64,000 nt of DNA from Alloscardovia theropitheci (lineage in GTDB: Bacteria; Actinomycetota; Actinomycetes; Actinomycetales; Bifidobacteriaceae): the NCBI RefSeq assembly GCF_004332295.1, contig NZ_RXLP01000014.1, positions 1 to 64,000 of the forward strand, given 5' to 3'. This document shows, piece after piece, positions 44,985 to 54,173 of the stretch. Numbering within the stretch: the first letter of the stretch is position 1; each line of letters opens with the position of its first letter. The notes below the pieces were generated by a model. That model made no database searches. It was not told the DNA's origin and saw only the letters and a list, made by a program, of their open reading frames with translations. Position numbers and translations under genes: made by a program.

Positions 44985-47912
44985 ATGAAAACACGAGAAC
45001 AGCGTCTCAACCTACGGCGCTTTATTATTGCCATTATTTCTACATTTGCGATAGTGGCATCTGGATTGCTCTTCGCACCAGAACATGCGATAGCATCTGA
45101 AATACCTAATGTGGTTACCGGCGTATCCATCGTCGATGAGCAGGGTAACGTCGCCGCATCTGGAAATAACAACACTATCCGTAACTTGAAGATTGATTTT
45201 CGTTTGCCTGATCTCCAAGTCCACGAAGGCGATACATCAACTATCACAATTCCTCAAGAGTTCACAATTCCATCGAACCGCACATTCGATGTCACAACTC
45301 CTGACGGTTCTGCCATTGTTGCTCATGGAGTTATCAATGCCACTGACCGAACAATGACTTTGACTTACACTAATTATCCTGAAACTCATACTGATATCTC
45401 TGGTTCTGTTCAGATGTCTATTGCGGTTAATACGAATGTAGTGACTGAAGCAAAGACTTTCCCTGTGACAATCCACGTGGGTCAGACAGGAAGTGGTACC
45501 AATATTCCTGCGGGTAATTTTGAATATACTGGCATCGTTGGCGATCATCCAAATGAGATTTTCGCTAAATGGGGCGATGAAGATAGTCAAGGAAATGCGG
45601 TTATTCATTACAATTTGCGAGTTAATGCTGTTGGCGAAACCTTAGCAGGGGTAACTATTCCCGATGAGTTACGTTCAGCAGGTATGAGCTATGATCAGTC
45701 TTCTTTCTCTTTTGAACACGTGAAGTGGACCTACGTGCGCAATTCATCAGCATATGGTGGCGGATGGCAGTCCACCCCTCTTCCAGCCGCTGCAACTCCC
45801 CCAACAGTTACATTCAGCGAGGGTGGAAAATCGTTCCTCATTAATGTCGGCGATCTCAATGGCGACGGCTATATGATCCGCTACGATGTTAAGCTCAGCT
45901 ACACTCCAGTTAATAGTGAAGTATTTAACAACTACGCTCAGCTTCTCGATAGTGATCGCTCTGTCATCCAAGAGGCGGATCATTACCATACGTGGCGAGG
46001 TATCAACGCTGAAGCTAATGGCTACAATTACACGTTGAAAATTAAGAAGGTCAACGAGCAAGGCGAAAGCCTCGCAAATGCACAATTTGACATTATCCGA
46101 GATCGCTCAGGCGCTGTCGTCGGTTCTGTAACAACTGACTCAAATGGCGAAGCAAGTATCGATGGTTTACTGCGTGACGATTACACGATTAGAGAAACAA
46201 GCGCACCTACAGGTTATGCTCTGGCACCCGAAGAAAAGGTCGCAGCCGCATCTTTCGCTAATACCGCTCAAACTGCATCTGTGACAATTACTGATAAATA
46301 CAATGTCACATCAGTCCACGTTGCCAAAACATGGGACGACCAGAACAACGTTGACGGCAAACGTCCAGAATCTGTCGAGGTAACGTTGCTCGCTGATGGG
46401 AATCCTATCGGTTCTTCTGTCACCTTAAATCAGGCTAATAATTGGGCACATGAATTTACCCAATTGCCAATTTACAATACTGATGGCTCTAGGATTACGT
46501 ATACTGTGCGCGAAACTGCAGTAACGGATTACACTGCTACAATCAGCGGAAACGCCACACAGGGCTTTACCATTACCAATACGCACGTTCCTGAGGAAAC
46601 ATCACTCACTGTTACTAAGCGTTGGGTTGACGATAATAATCAAGATGGTAAACGTCCACAGTCCGTTTCGATTCAACTTTATGCTGATGGTTCAGCTGAA
46701 GGTTCAGCAGTTACCCTCAATGGAACAAATAGCTGGAAGCACACCTTTAACAATCTTCCTGTTTATAAGAATGGAGCGAAAATTGCCTACACCGTTCAGG
46801 AAGTAAATGTTCCAGATGGATATACAGCTTCAGTTGATTATCCTGATTCGAATAATGCTACAGTGACGAATACTCATTCGTCAGAAACAACTCATGTCAA
46901 GGTCACGAAGAACTGGGATGACCACAATAATCAGGATGGAGCTCGCCCTAATTCTGTAACAGTTCAACTGTACGCGGATAACGTTGCTCAAGGTACGTCA
47001 CAAACTCTTGACGCTGCCCATGGATGGTCATATGACTTTACAAATCTTCCTGCTTATACGAACGGTCAGAAGATTTCATATACCGTTCAAGAAGTAAATA
47101 CTCCTACTGGATATACCGTTCAGGTTAATGATGCAGATATGAGTAATATCGTCATTACTAATACGCATACTCCAGCCGTAACAAATATTTCTATTACAAA
47201 GCAGTGGGATGATAACGACGATCAGGACGGAGCTCGCCCTGATTCCATTAGCGTTCAGCTTCTTGCTAATGGTTCGAACGTTGGATCTCCAGTCACCGTT
47301 AAGAAATCTGATAATTGGACGTACACTTTCGAGAATCTTCCAGTAAATGACAATGGTCAGAAGATTTCGTACACCGTACAGGAAGTGGGAAATCCTTCAG
47401 GATATTCTTCTACAGTTGATTCCAGTGATGAAGCAAACCAGATTATTGTTAATTCCCATACGCCAGAAGTCACATCTTTGTCTGTTTCCAAACAGTGGGA
47501 TGATAAGGACAATCAAGACGGATCGCGACCACAATCCGTACGCATCCAACTCTATGCAGATGGAGCAACGCAAGGAAATGCTATTACATTAGATGCATCC
47601 ACCAATTGGAAGCATACTTTTGAGCAGCTTCCTGTATATAAGAATGGGCAGAAGATTTCATACACCGTGCAAGAAATCGACACTGCTCAAGGATATGTAG
47701 CTCATATTAATGCTGACGACATCCACAACATCATCATTACTAATAGCCACACTCCGAGCGTTCCACCAACTCCTTCCACATCGACGCCACCAGCAAAGCA
47801 CTTAGCTAAAACTGGTGCGTCTGTTGAAGGACTAGCGTATTCTATTTGCGCGATGCTGGCTCTTTCTGTGGTTACATTTGTCATTAGTCGTAAACGAAAG
47901 ATGCACATGTAA
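44985..47912 (+). CDS. MSCRAMM-like LAxTG adhesin with five Cna-B repeats
   Basis: About 975 residues from the ATG at 44985 (a longer frame opens at 44943, but the signal peptide begins here: MKTREQRLNLRRF then a hydrophobic core ending HAIASE). An N2/N3-type pair of Ig-like adhesion domains (VHEGDTSTITIPQEF; FAKWGDEDSQGNAVIHYNL) resembles SdrC/Cna-type ligand-binding regions. One SpaA-like domain (residues about 365-455) and five Cna-B domains follow, each opening with VTKxWDDxNNQDGxRP and closing with YTVQEV ... ITNTHTP. The Lys, Glu and Asn that form intramolecular isopeptide bonds are recognisable. A Pro/Ser linker, LAKTG, a helix and SRKRKMHM end the protein. Predicted wall-anchored host or cell adhesin; ligand unknown. 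Confidence 0.9.
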   Translation: MKTREQRLNLRRFIIAIISTFAIVASGLLFAPEHAIASEIPNVVTGVSIVDEQGNVAASGNNNTIRNLKIDFRLPDLQVHEGDTSTITIPQEFTIPSNRTFDVTTPDGSAIVAHGVINATDRTMTLTYTNYPETHTDISGSVQMSIAVNTNVVTEAKTFPVTIHVGQTGSGTNIPAGNFEYTGIVGDHPNEIFAKWGDEDSQGNAVIHYNLRVNAVGETLAGVTIPDELRSAGMSYDQSSFSFEHVKWTYVRNSSAYGGGWQSTPLPAAATPPTVTFSEGGKSFLINVGDLNGDGYMIRYDVKLSYTPVNSEVFNNYAQLLDSDRSVIQEADHYHTWRGINAEANGYNYTLKIKKVNEQGESLANAQFDIIRDRSGAVVGSVTTDSNGEASIDGLLRDDYTIRETSAPTGYALAPEEKVAAASFANTAQTASVTITDKYNVTSVHVAKTWDDQNNVDGKRPESVEVTLLADGNPIGSSVTLNQANNWAHEFTQLPIYNTDGSRITYTVRETAVTDYTATISGNATQGFTITNTHVPEETSLTVTKRWVDDNNQDGKRPQSVSIQLYADGSAEGSAVTLNGTNSWKHTFNNLPVYKNGAKIAYTVQEVNVPDGYTASVDYPDSNNATVTNTHSSETTHVKVTKNWDDHNNQDGARPNSVTVQLYADNVAQGTSQTLDAAHGWSYDFTNLPAYTNGQKISYTVQEVNTPTGYTVQVNDADMSNIVITNTHTPAVTNISITKQWDDNDDQDGARPDSISVQLLANGSNVGSPVTVKKSDNWTYTFENLPVNDNGQKISYTVQEVGNPSGYSSTVDSSDEANQIIVNSHTPEVTSLSVSKQWDDKDNQDGSRPQSVRIQLYADGATQGNAITLDASTNWKHTFEQLPVYKNGQKISYTVQEIDTAQGYVAHINADDIHNIIITNSHTPSVPPTPSTSTPPAKHLAKTGASVEGLAYSICAMLALSVVTFVISRKRKMHM
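46307..47758 (+). repeat. Five tandem Cna-B coding repeats (about 285-294 bp each)
   Basis: Units begin near 46307, 46594, 46879, 47173 and 47464. Repeats 2-5 are more alike than repeat 1, with shared nucleotide blocks such as CAGAAGATTTC(A/G)TA(T/C)ACCGT. The array is in-frame, so recombination could change stalk length. Confidence 0.85.
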
Positions 47913-47978
47913 CGGTTAAGTATTCGACCAAAAATTCGTGACACAGTTCATGAATTGAGGTTATAGACTGAGGCGATT

Positions 47979-48021
47979 GTGTTGCGGGGACTTAGGATTT
48001 TATCTTAAGCCCCCGCAACAC
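47979..48021 (+). terminator. Terminator-like hairpin after the first adhesin
   Basis: GTGTTGCGGGG (47979-47989) pairs with CCCCGCAACAC (48011-48021), extended by CTTAG/TTAAG inside. No T run follows. Confidence 0.65.
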
Positions 48022-48210
48022 TATATGTAGCTCATTCGACTAGAGACATTGATAAAATAAAAGCACGTCATAGATGACACCAAAGCTATGTATTTAGTGG
48101 AAAATCTGACTATATGACCACATATCTAAATATTTACTAGATAAGAGCAAATAGGCCATCAGTGAGATATAAAGCTATATACTAAGCAAGATAGAAGAGA
48201 GAAACAAAAG

Positions 48211-50031
48211 ATGACATCGCACGTAGTACACGCGCATATGCGAAAGCTTGCTGCAAGTCTTATCGGTTTGCTTTCGCTCATCGCGTTAGTTTTCACAACC
48301 ACACCAATTCATGCACAGGCTGCACAGATTTCAGACATCGTTACTCAGATTTCTTTGACAGATAGTAGCGGTGCTGTTGTCAATTCAGGTAACAATACAA
48401 ATATCCAGCATCTTCGTATAGATTTTAGGCTTCCTGATTATGCCGTTCAAGAGGGCGACACTTCAACTATTACTCTCCCACAAGAATTTGTGTTTGCCGA
48501 TGCTACAAGTTTTGACGTTACTACTCCTGATGGTTCAGCAGTAGTTGCTCACGTCACCATTAATCCTCAAACGCACAGCGCTACCATGACTTATACTGAT
48601 TATCCAAGTCAGCACAGTGATACGATAGGAACTCTTAATCTTTCTACTCGCATCGACACGGATAATGTAACCACAGAGAGAACTTTCCCCGTAGTTGTTT
48701 ATGTAGGGCAAGATAGTTTTTCGCTCGGCAATTTTAATTACACTGGTTTTCGAGGAGAAAGTGGTCAAAGTCAATTCGTGAAGTGGGCGTGGCGCACCAA
48801 TGATGATGCTGGTAAAAACATTATTCATTACGCAATTCGCGTAAATCCACTCGGACCTTATTATGACAATGTCACCGTTCATGACACCATACAATCACAA
48901 GGAATGTCCTATAAGAAGGACAGTTTCAGCATTCATCGCGGTAACTGGTACTTCGACAATGGCCAATGGTCAATGCCGTATTATGACGATCAGACAGGGC
49001 TCACACCAACTTTTAGTGCTGATGATCATTCTTTTGAGATTAATTTTGGCGTTACTGGTCCAGCAGGTTATCTCGTTCAATATGATGTTGAGCTCGATTC
49101 TACACCTCATGCAAATGACATATTTAATAATTCTGCTTCGCTTACCTATGGGAATAACAACGTGTATGCCACTGATAATGCGTTGTACACATGGCAAGGA
49201 GCCTCTGGCGAAGCAACGGGAAATCAATATACGGTAAATATTGAGAAAACTGATGAATTAGGTTCACCTCTTGAGGGTGCTGTCTTTTCACTGACCCGTG
49301 AAAACTCTACTGACGAAATAGCCCGCGTAACAACTGATGCCCAAGGCAAGGCAAGTATTCCCGCGCTCATTCGCGACTCTTATATTCTTTCAGAGATACA
49401 GGCACCAACAGGCTATAGTCTTGCCCAGCCAATTCGAATTAATGCAAATCAGTTTGATGCCAATACTCATACAGCACAAATTCGCGTGATTGACCGAGCG
49501 ATGACGTCTCTTGAGGTTACCAAAAATTGGGATGATGATAGTAATTCACAAGGCATCCGCCCACAATCTATCTCGCTGCAGCTCTTAGCAAACGGTTCAC
49601 CTCACGGAAATCCTGTTGCGATCCAAAGCGCGGATAATTGGACATATACATTTAAAGATTTGCCAGCTCGAGATGCCAATAATAATCTCATCACATATAC
49701 AGTTCGCGAAGTAAATGTCCCATCTGGATATATTGCTCATATTAATAAAACAGACTCAACGCATGTGACGATCACGAACTCTCTCACGCCAATAATCCCG
49801 CATATACCACCATCACCGGGAGTACCACCAGCAACACCTCCAACTCCACCAACGCCACCAGCTACCCCACCTGTAGCAACTCCACCAACGCCTAAGACCC
49901 CTCACAAGCCTGCCCAACTAGCACGCACGGGAATAGACATTACATGGCTATTAAGTATGAGTTGCACGATGATTCTTATTGTGTCGCTTGCTTTCGCGCT
50001 AAGAAAGATACTGCGCACAAGATACCAATAA
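48211..50031 (+). CDS. MSCRAMM-like LAxTG adhesin with one Cna-B domain (paralogue)
   Basis: The 606-residue protein shares its N-terminal half with the preceding adhesin: signal peptide ending HAQAAQ, VQEGDTSTITLPQEF, FDVTTPDGSAVVAHV, FVKWAWRTNDDAGKNIIHYAI, then a SpaA-like domain (LEGAVFSLTRENSTDE ... LSEIQAPTGYSLA). It has a single Cna-B domain (LEVTKNWDDDSNSQGIRPQS) in place of five, a long PPTPPTPPATPP linker and an LARTG sorting signal with a hydrophobic helix and basic end. AAGAGAG precedes the ATG. The shorter stalk would hold a similar binding head nearer the wall. Confidence 0.9.
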   Translation: MTSHVVHAHMRKLAASLIGLLSLIALVFTTTPIHAQAAQISDIVTQISLTDSSGAVVNSGNNTNIQHLRIDFRLPDYAVQEGDTSTITLPQEFVFADATSFDVTTPDGSAVVAHVTINPQTHSATMTYTDYPSQHSDTIGTLNLSTRIDTDNVTTERTFPVVVYVGQDSFSLGNFNYTGFRGESGQSQFVKWAWRTNDDAGKNIIHYAIRVNPLGPYYDNVTVHDTIQSQGMSYKKDSFSIHRGNWYFDNGQWSMPYYDDQTGLTPTFSADDHSFEINFGVTGPAGYLVQYDVELDSTPHANDIFNNSASLTYGNNNVYATDNALYTWQGASGEATGNQYTVNIEKTDELGSPLEGAVFSLTRENSTDEIARVTTDAQGKASIPALIRDSYILSEIQAPTGYSLAQPIRINANQFDANTHTAQIRVIDRAMTSLEVTKNWDDDSNSQGIRPQSISLQLLANGSPHGNPVAIQSADNWTYTFKDLPARDANNNLITYTVREVNVPSGYIAHINKTDSTHVTITNSLTPIIPHIPPSPGVPPATPPTPPTPPATPPVATPPTPKTPHKPAQLARTGIDITWLLSMSCTMILIVSLAFALRKILRTRYQ

Positions 50032-50055
50032 CTGTGTGACTCGTATGGTATATCG

Positions 50056-50089
50056 TTAGGGTTGAGATGAGATTTCACCTCAACCCTAA
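50056..50089 (+). terminator. Terminator-like hairpin after the second adhesin
   Basis: A perfect 11-bp stem, TTAGGGTTGAG (50056-50066) with 50079-50089, then TTCTTGC. Confidence 0.7.
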
Positions 50090-50208
50090 TTCTTGCATAT
50101 ATCTAATATCGATAATTTTTTTACAATAACTTTCCACTATGAAATAAGGCACTCCTGATAAAATTCTAAGCATTTGTGCTTTTATATATGAAAGAGAAGA
50201 AGACAATT

Positions 50209-52194
50209 ATGAGAAAAGAGCATTTTCGCTTAAGCATGCTCATTGCAGCCCTTGTAACTGTTGCTATCAGTGTTCTCGCATTTTTCCCGGCGAATCATGC
50301 ATTTGCGGCATATGATTCAGTTATGAATAACGGCTCTGTGCCAAACACTTCAGCTACAACAACTACTATGCCTGATGGGTCAAATTCGTTCACACATGCC
50401 TTGTACTATACCGCACAAGGCAGCGATGGAACGACATACACGTCAAATTATTCCACCACGAATCCAGCTGTAGAGGATTCGGTATTGAACTTAGACAAGA
50501 TGACACCAGACGCTGACGGGAATTATCATTTCAATGCTGTTTTGGAAATTACAGCAACGAATAATGTTTCCAACATTAACTATGACTTGACGATGCCATC
50601 TTCTGGTTCACAGATTACCGGAAATCCAAACGTACAGTTTGATGGTGCTCCTACTTTCAGCGGAACGGATGCAGCCTCTGTTCAAGCAGCAACAACGTAT
50701 AGTAATATTAGTTCCCCAGGCGCTTACATAAATGAAGCAACATACAAGAATCAGTACGGGCAAAATATGCCAAATGTGTACTACATGTACCTTCACGGCA
50801 ATTTGAGTGCTGGGCAGAAATTGACAGTAACCATTCCATACCTTCTAACGAATGCTAGTGCACTAGATCTTTCTACGGCCTCTCCATCAGTATCTTTCAA
50901 TGAATCTGTATCCATTAACCCTTGGACTATTTGGGGTCAATTTACTGGAGATCTTACAGCAGCTAATCTACGCTTTGCTCGAACCGATTCTACTCCTGTA
51001 TCAAATCGCTGGGCGTTATATGATATCTTGAGAGACCAGCAAAACGGCGTTGCAAACGCTACAGGGATTCGTTATCTCTTCACTAAGAATAACAATATTT
51101 CCACCGGAACAAGCCTTGATTACACATTGATTGATGTTCTTCAGAAAACTAATGCTGAAGTCGGTCTTGATTCTTCTGACTACGAATACAAGAATTCTGA
51201 TTCGCCAAACTATGTACCAGTAAATACGATGATTAGTGACGGTACTATCGCATACGCTCGCGGCGGTTACTATCGTTTGAAGCTTGATAAAATTAAGCGC
51301 GCTTACGCGGGTACCGGATGGTCGACTAATGGCATGTATTCTGATTATTACACCTACACCACTACACGAAGTGGCTTAGTAATCCACGGTGCACCGACCG
51401 ATCCAGATGGTACATACGTAAATATGAATGTTGAATTATGGCAGTACATCGGTGGTACATCAAATATTTGCTTGACTGTGGGACAGCAATTTGATCCAAA
51501 GTCAGGTATCTCCTATGTACGTCCATATAACCGGCCAGAAATCACGAATCCTCTTGACGACCCAGTACAAAGCACTCTTATCGATGTGAGTTACACTGAT
51601 GCCCAGGGCAATACTGTTGCTAATATCAATACAGCTCAGCCAGGAGCATATACAGTAACCTATCGTTATTGGTTCCCTACTGCTACCAATACTCGTTCGA
51701 ATTACTCAGCAACATTCGATACTAAGGTATATGTCACAGCTCAGCAGGCAACTCAGTGCCCTCCTGACTTCACAGCGACTGTTTCCTACAACACTAATGG
51801 TGGCGAAGGCTCCGTTACTTCTCAGTCTGTAACTTATACTCCATCGGCTGCTGGCGAAGTAACTTTGTCGAATGGCTCCGAATTAACTCGTGACGGATAC
51901 ACACTTAAGGGTTGGAACACAAGGGCTGATGGCACAGGAGTTTCCTATGCACTTGGCGCTCATATGAGTGATATCACCTCTGACGTCACTCTTTACGCCG
52001 TATGGGAGAAGAATTCTGTAGCTCCTGTCGTTCCTGTACATCCTTCGCAGGACAGCAAGAATGCTAAGTCAACTAAGAATCTTGCTCATACCGGTGCCGA
52101 TATTACTACGATTATGTGGGCTTCCACACTACTCATAGCTGCAGGTGCGGGCTTGATAGCACGAGTAGCATGGCAGCGAAAGAAGAGCGAGTAG
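50209..52194 (+). CDS. LAxTG-anchored surface protein with an InlB-type repeat
   Basis: About 661 residues from the ATG at 50209 (a longer frame starts with GTG at 50176). The signal peptide ends near NHAFAAYDS. A large Asn/Thr/Tyr-rich beta-type ectodomain of about 500 residues, without a family I recognise, is followed by one InlB/Listeria-Bacteroides repeat (YNTNGGEGSV ... RDGYTLKGWNTRADGTG ... TLYAVWEK). The C-terminus has LAHTG, a hydrophobic helix and WQRKKSE. Only three Cys residues are visible. The InlB-plus-LAHTG ending resembles the 1912-3393 protein, but the N-terminal regions differ. Probably an adhesin; ligand unknown. Confidence 0.85.
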   Translation: MRKEHFRLSMLIAALVTVAISVLAFFPANHAFAAYDSVMNNGSVPNTSATTTTMPDGSNSFTHALYYTAQGSDGTTYTSNYSTTNPAVEDSVLNLDKMTPDADGNYHFNAVLEITATNNVSNINYDLTMPSSGSQITGNPNVQFDGAPTFSGTDAASVQAATTYSNISSPGAYINEATYKNQYGQNMPNVYYMYLHGNLSAGQKLTVTIPYLLTNASALDLSTASPSVSFNESVSINPWTIWGQFTGDLTAANLRFARTDSTPVSNRWALYDILRDQQNGVANATGIRYLFTKNNNISTGTSLDYTLIDVLQKTNAEVGLDSSDYEYKNSDSPNYVPVNTMISDGTIAYARGGYYRLKLDKIKRAYAGTGWSTNGMYSDYYTYTTTRSGLVIHGAPTDPDGTYVNMNVELWQYIGGTSNICLTVGQQFDPKSGISYVRPYNRPEITNPLDDPVQSTLIDVSYTDAQGNTVANINTAQPGAYTVTYRYWFPTATNTRSNYSATFDTKVYVTAQQATQCPPDFTATVSYNTNGGEGSVTSQSVTYTPSAAGEVTLSNGSELTRDGYTLKGWNTRADGTGVSYALGAHMSDITSDVTLYAVWEKNSVAPVVPVHPSQDSKNAKSTKNLAHTGADITTIMWASTLLIAAGAGLIARVAWQRKKSE

Positions 52195-52232
52195 GTATCG
52201 CCAGTAGGTATCACTCGATAGGTATCAACTCG
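52191..52232. repeat. Short tandem repeat at the gene end, three units
   Basis: GTAGGTATCGCCA, GTAGGTATCACTCG and ATAGGTATCAACTCG lie back to back; the first unit contains the stop codon of the upstream gene. Confidence 0.75.
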
Positions 52233-52242
52233 CTGTGAAACT

Positions 52243-52306
52243 AAGCCTCACACTTTAAGTCTTGTGATGTAATTGTCATAAAACTTAAAATGCGAGGCTT
52301 TTCTTA
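52243..52306 (+). terminator. Terminator of the 50209-52194 gene
   Basis: AAGCCTC (52243-52249) with GAGGCTT (52294-52300) and, inside, TTTAAGT (52254-52260) with ACTTAAA (52283-52289), followed by TTTCTTAT. Confidence 0.75.
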
Positions 52307-52494
52307 TATCTCTTATGAAAGATTATGCGCGGTGCAGCCATACGACGTATCCGCATCATCTTTTGCGCATAACGGGTCACTTTTACGCTCATTATCGGCA
52401 ATTTAACCACCAAAAAGGTTCCGTTCTACCCAAAAGAAATCACAAATGCGTTCGTCACAAAAAATATCAAGCCGTCCGTCTACATTTGCTAGTG

Positions 52495-53265
52495 ATGAAA
52501 GAGAAAATTAACGGCATTTCCAAGGCGGCAATCGCAGCTTTCCCGCATACGATTCCCATAGCGTTTGCGTGGTTTTTCTTAGGACTATCCTATGGGCTAC
52601 TAATGTCTACAAAAGGATTCTCCGTCTGGTATACGGCTCTCATGGCTACTGTCATTTTTGCAGGCTCGCTTGAATTCGTTACCGTTAATTTACTTCTTGG
52701 TGTTTTTAACCCAATTCTTGCTTTTTTAATCGCTCTCATGGTCAATGCTCGTTTTCTTTTTTATGGATTGGCGATGCTCACGAAATATAACGGAACGGGC
52801 AAGAAAAAATGGTATCTTGTATTTGGTTTAACGGATGAAACTTTCGCGGTCAATTCTTCTGCGCAGATTCCAGACGGCATGAGCCGTGGATGGTTTTATT
52901 TCTTTGTCACTTTCTTTAGTCATTGCTATTGGGTTCTCAGTTCTGTCCTAGGTTCGCTCATAGGGCCACACCTCCCATTTAGCACTCGTGGTATCGATTT
53001 TGTTCTCACTGCAATGTTTGTCACCATTTTCCTTGACGAATGGCTCAAGCATAAGCGTTACTCATCAGCCGTTGTAGGTGTTCTCGTCTCTCTTATTTGC
53101 CTTATTATCTTTGGGAAAGATTCATTCCTCATCCCAACGATGCTGGGAATGCTGGTTATCTTCACCATGATGTATTGGCATAAAAAACGCCATAATTCTT
53201 TGCCTACTACTGAAGTACCTTGCGAGACAACCGATATCCATTCTTCCCAGGAGGATTCACAATGA
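52495..53265 (+). CDS. azlC: AzlC-family branched-chain amino acid exporter, large subunit
   Basis: About 256 residues from the ATG at 52495; a longer frame opens at 52315, but its extra 60 residues are basic and unlike the family. Family features are FPHTIPIAFAWFFLGLSYGLLM at the N-terminus, FAGSLEFVTVNLLLG, the NARFLFYGLAML core and GLTDETFAVN. Seven or more membrane helices are expected. With AzlD it exports branched-chain amino acids or analogues. The C-terminal tail is polar. The stop overlaps the azlD start (ATGA). Confidence 0.9.
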   Translation: MKEKINGISKAAIAAFPHTIPIAFAWFFLGLSYGLLMSTKGFSVWYTALMATVIFAGSLEFVTVNLLLGVFNPILAFLIALMVNARFLFYGLAMLTKYNGTGKKKWYLVFGLTDETFAVNSSAQIPDGMSRGWFYFFVTFFSHCYWVLSSVLGSLIGPHLPFSTRGIDFVLTAMFVTIFLDEWLKHKRYSSAVVGVLVSLICLIIFGKDSFLIPTMLGMLVIFTMMYWHKKRHNSLPTTEVPCETTDIHSSQEDSQ

Positions 53266-53597
53266 CAATGACTCTCATTCAAAGCCTTATTGTTATCGCT
53301 GCTGCAGCTTTGGGAACAATGGTTACGCGTTTCCTACCGTTTCTTGCTTTCCCAGAAAGTAAGCCAATTCCTCCATTTATCATATATTTAGGCAAAGTAC
53401 TGCCTCTAGCCGTTATGGGAATGCTCGTGGTGTATTCTCTACGCGCAACTCCTGTGACCTCTGGAAGTCATGGTATTCCTGAGCTTATCGCGCTTATATC
53501 TCTTGTCCTTGTGCATCTCAAGTGGCGCAATATGCTTGTTAGTATGGCTACTGGAACCGTGCTTTATATGGTTCTTATTCAAACAATTTTTGCCTGA
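53262..53597 (+). CDS. azlD: AzlD-family branched-chain amino acid exporter, small subunit
   Basis: This 111-residue protein has four hydrophobic helices and the AzlD pattern ALGTMVTRFLPFLAFP near the start and LPLAVMGMLVVYSLR in the middle. The start at 53262 has AGGAGG seven bases upstream and a four-base overlap with azlC, so it is preferred over the frame opening at 53220. Confidence 0.92.
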   Translation: MTMTLIQSLIVIAAAALGTMVTRFLPFLAFPESKPIPPFIIYLGKVLPLAVMGMLVVYSLRATPVTSGSHGIPELIALISLVLVHLKWRNMLVSMATGTVLYMVLIQTIFA

Positions 53598-53637
53598 TGG
53601 CGCTTGGAGAGGTATCGCTTTACACTATTCGATTCGC

Positions 53638-53708
53638 GCAGTATCAATTCACGCGGTATCGGATACACAGCGTTGATTCACAAAGCGTCAATTCACAAAG
53701 CATCGACC
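53638..53708. repeat. Degenerate 15-bp tandem repeat in the spacer after azlD
   Basis: Units GCAGTATCAATTCAC, GCGGTATCGGATACACA, GCGTTGATTCACAAA, GCGTCAATTCACAAA and a partial GCATCGACC run from 53638 to 53708, between azlD and the Spx-like gene. Confidence 0.75.
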
Positions 53709-53746
53709 TTTAGTACCGATAAGCACATTCTTCCTTGGAGATACTC

Positions 53747-54160
53747 ATGAATATTTCTTTACCATTGACCATTCTGTGTCATCCACGTTGCTCGACATGC
53801 GCGAAAGCCTTATCATGGCTTGATTCTCACAACATTTCTTACACATGGAAGAATATCATCGAGGATAATCCCTGCGCGGAAGATCTTCAGAAATGGATAA
53901 CGCAAAGCAAGCTTCCTATTCGTCGATTCTTCAATACTTCAGGTATGGTATATCGCAACAATAATGTGAAAGCTCTGCTGGATGAATGGTCTACGAATCT
54001 ATCTGATGATGAATTTCTCGAACGCTCTTGTAAGCTTCTGGGAACGGACGGCATGATGTGTAAACGTCCGCTTGTTATTGATAATCAGGGAAATTTTATT
54101 GCAGTTGGTTTCAAGGAACCCGAATGGGATAATGCATTCAAGGCTCTTATTGCTTCATAG
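53747..54160 (+). CDS. ArsC/Spx-family thioredoxin-fold protein
   Basis: About 137 residues from the ATG at 53747, which has TTGGAG seven bases upstream. LTILCHPRCSTCAKALSWL opens a thioredoxin-like fold with redox cysteines, followed by YTWKNIIEDNPCAEDL, RRFFNTSGMVYRNNNVK and the KRPLVIDNQGNFIAVGFKE C-terminal motif of the ArsC/Spx/YffB family. Whether it reduces arsenate, acts like Spx on RNA polymerase or does something else cannot be told; no arsenic genes are nearby. Confidence 0.85.
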   Translation: MNISLPLTILCHPRCSTCAKALSWLDSHNISYTWKNIIEDNPCAEDLQKWITQSKLPIRRFFNTSGMVYRNNNVKALLDEWSTNLSDDEFLERSCKLLGTDGMMCKRPLVIDNQGNFIAVGFKEPEWDNAFKALIAS

Positions 54161-54173
54161 ACAGGTAACACAT

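Noticed and set aside
52315-52494. N-terminal 60-residue extension of AzlC
   Set aside because: The extra segment is His/Arg/Lys-rich and unlike the family; the membrane protein starts properly at 52495.
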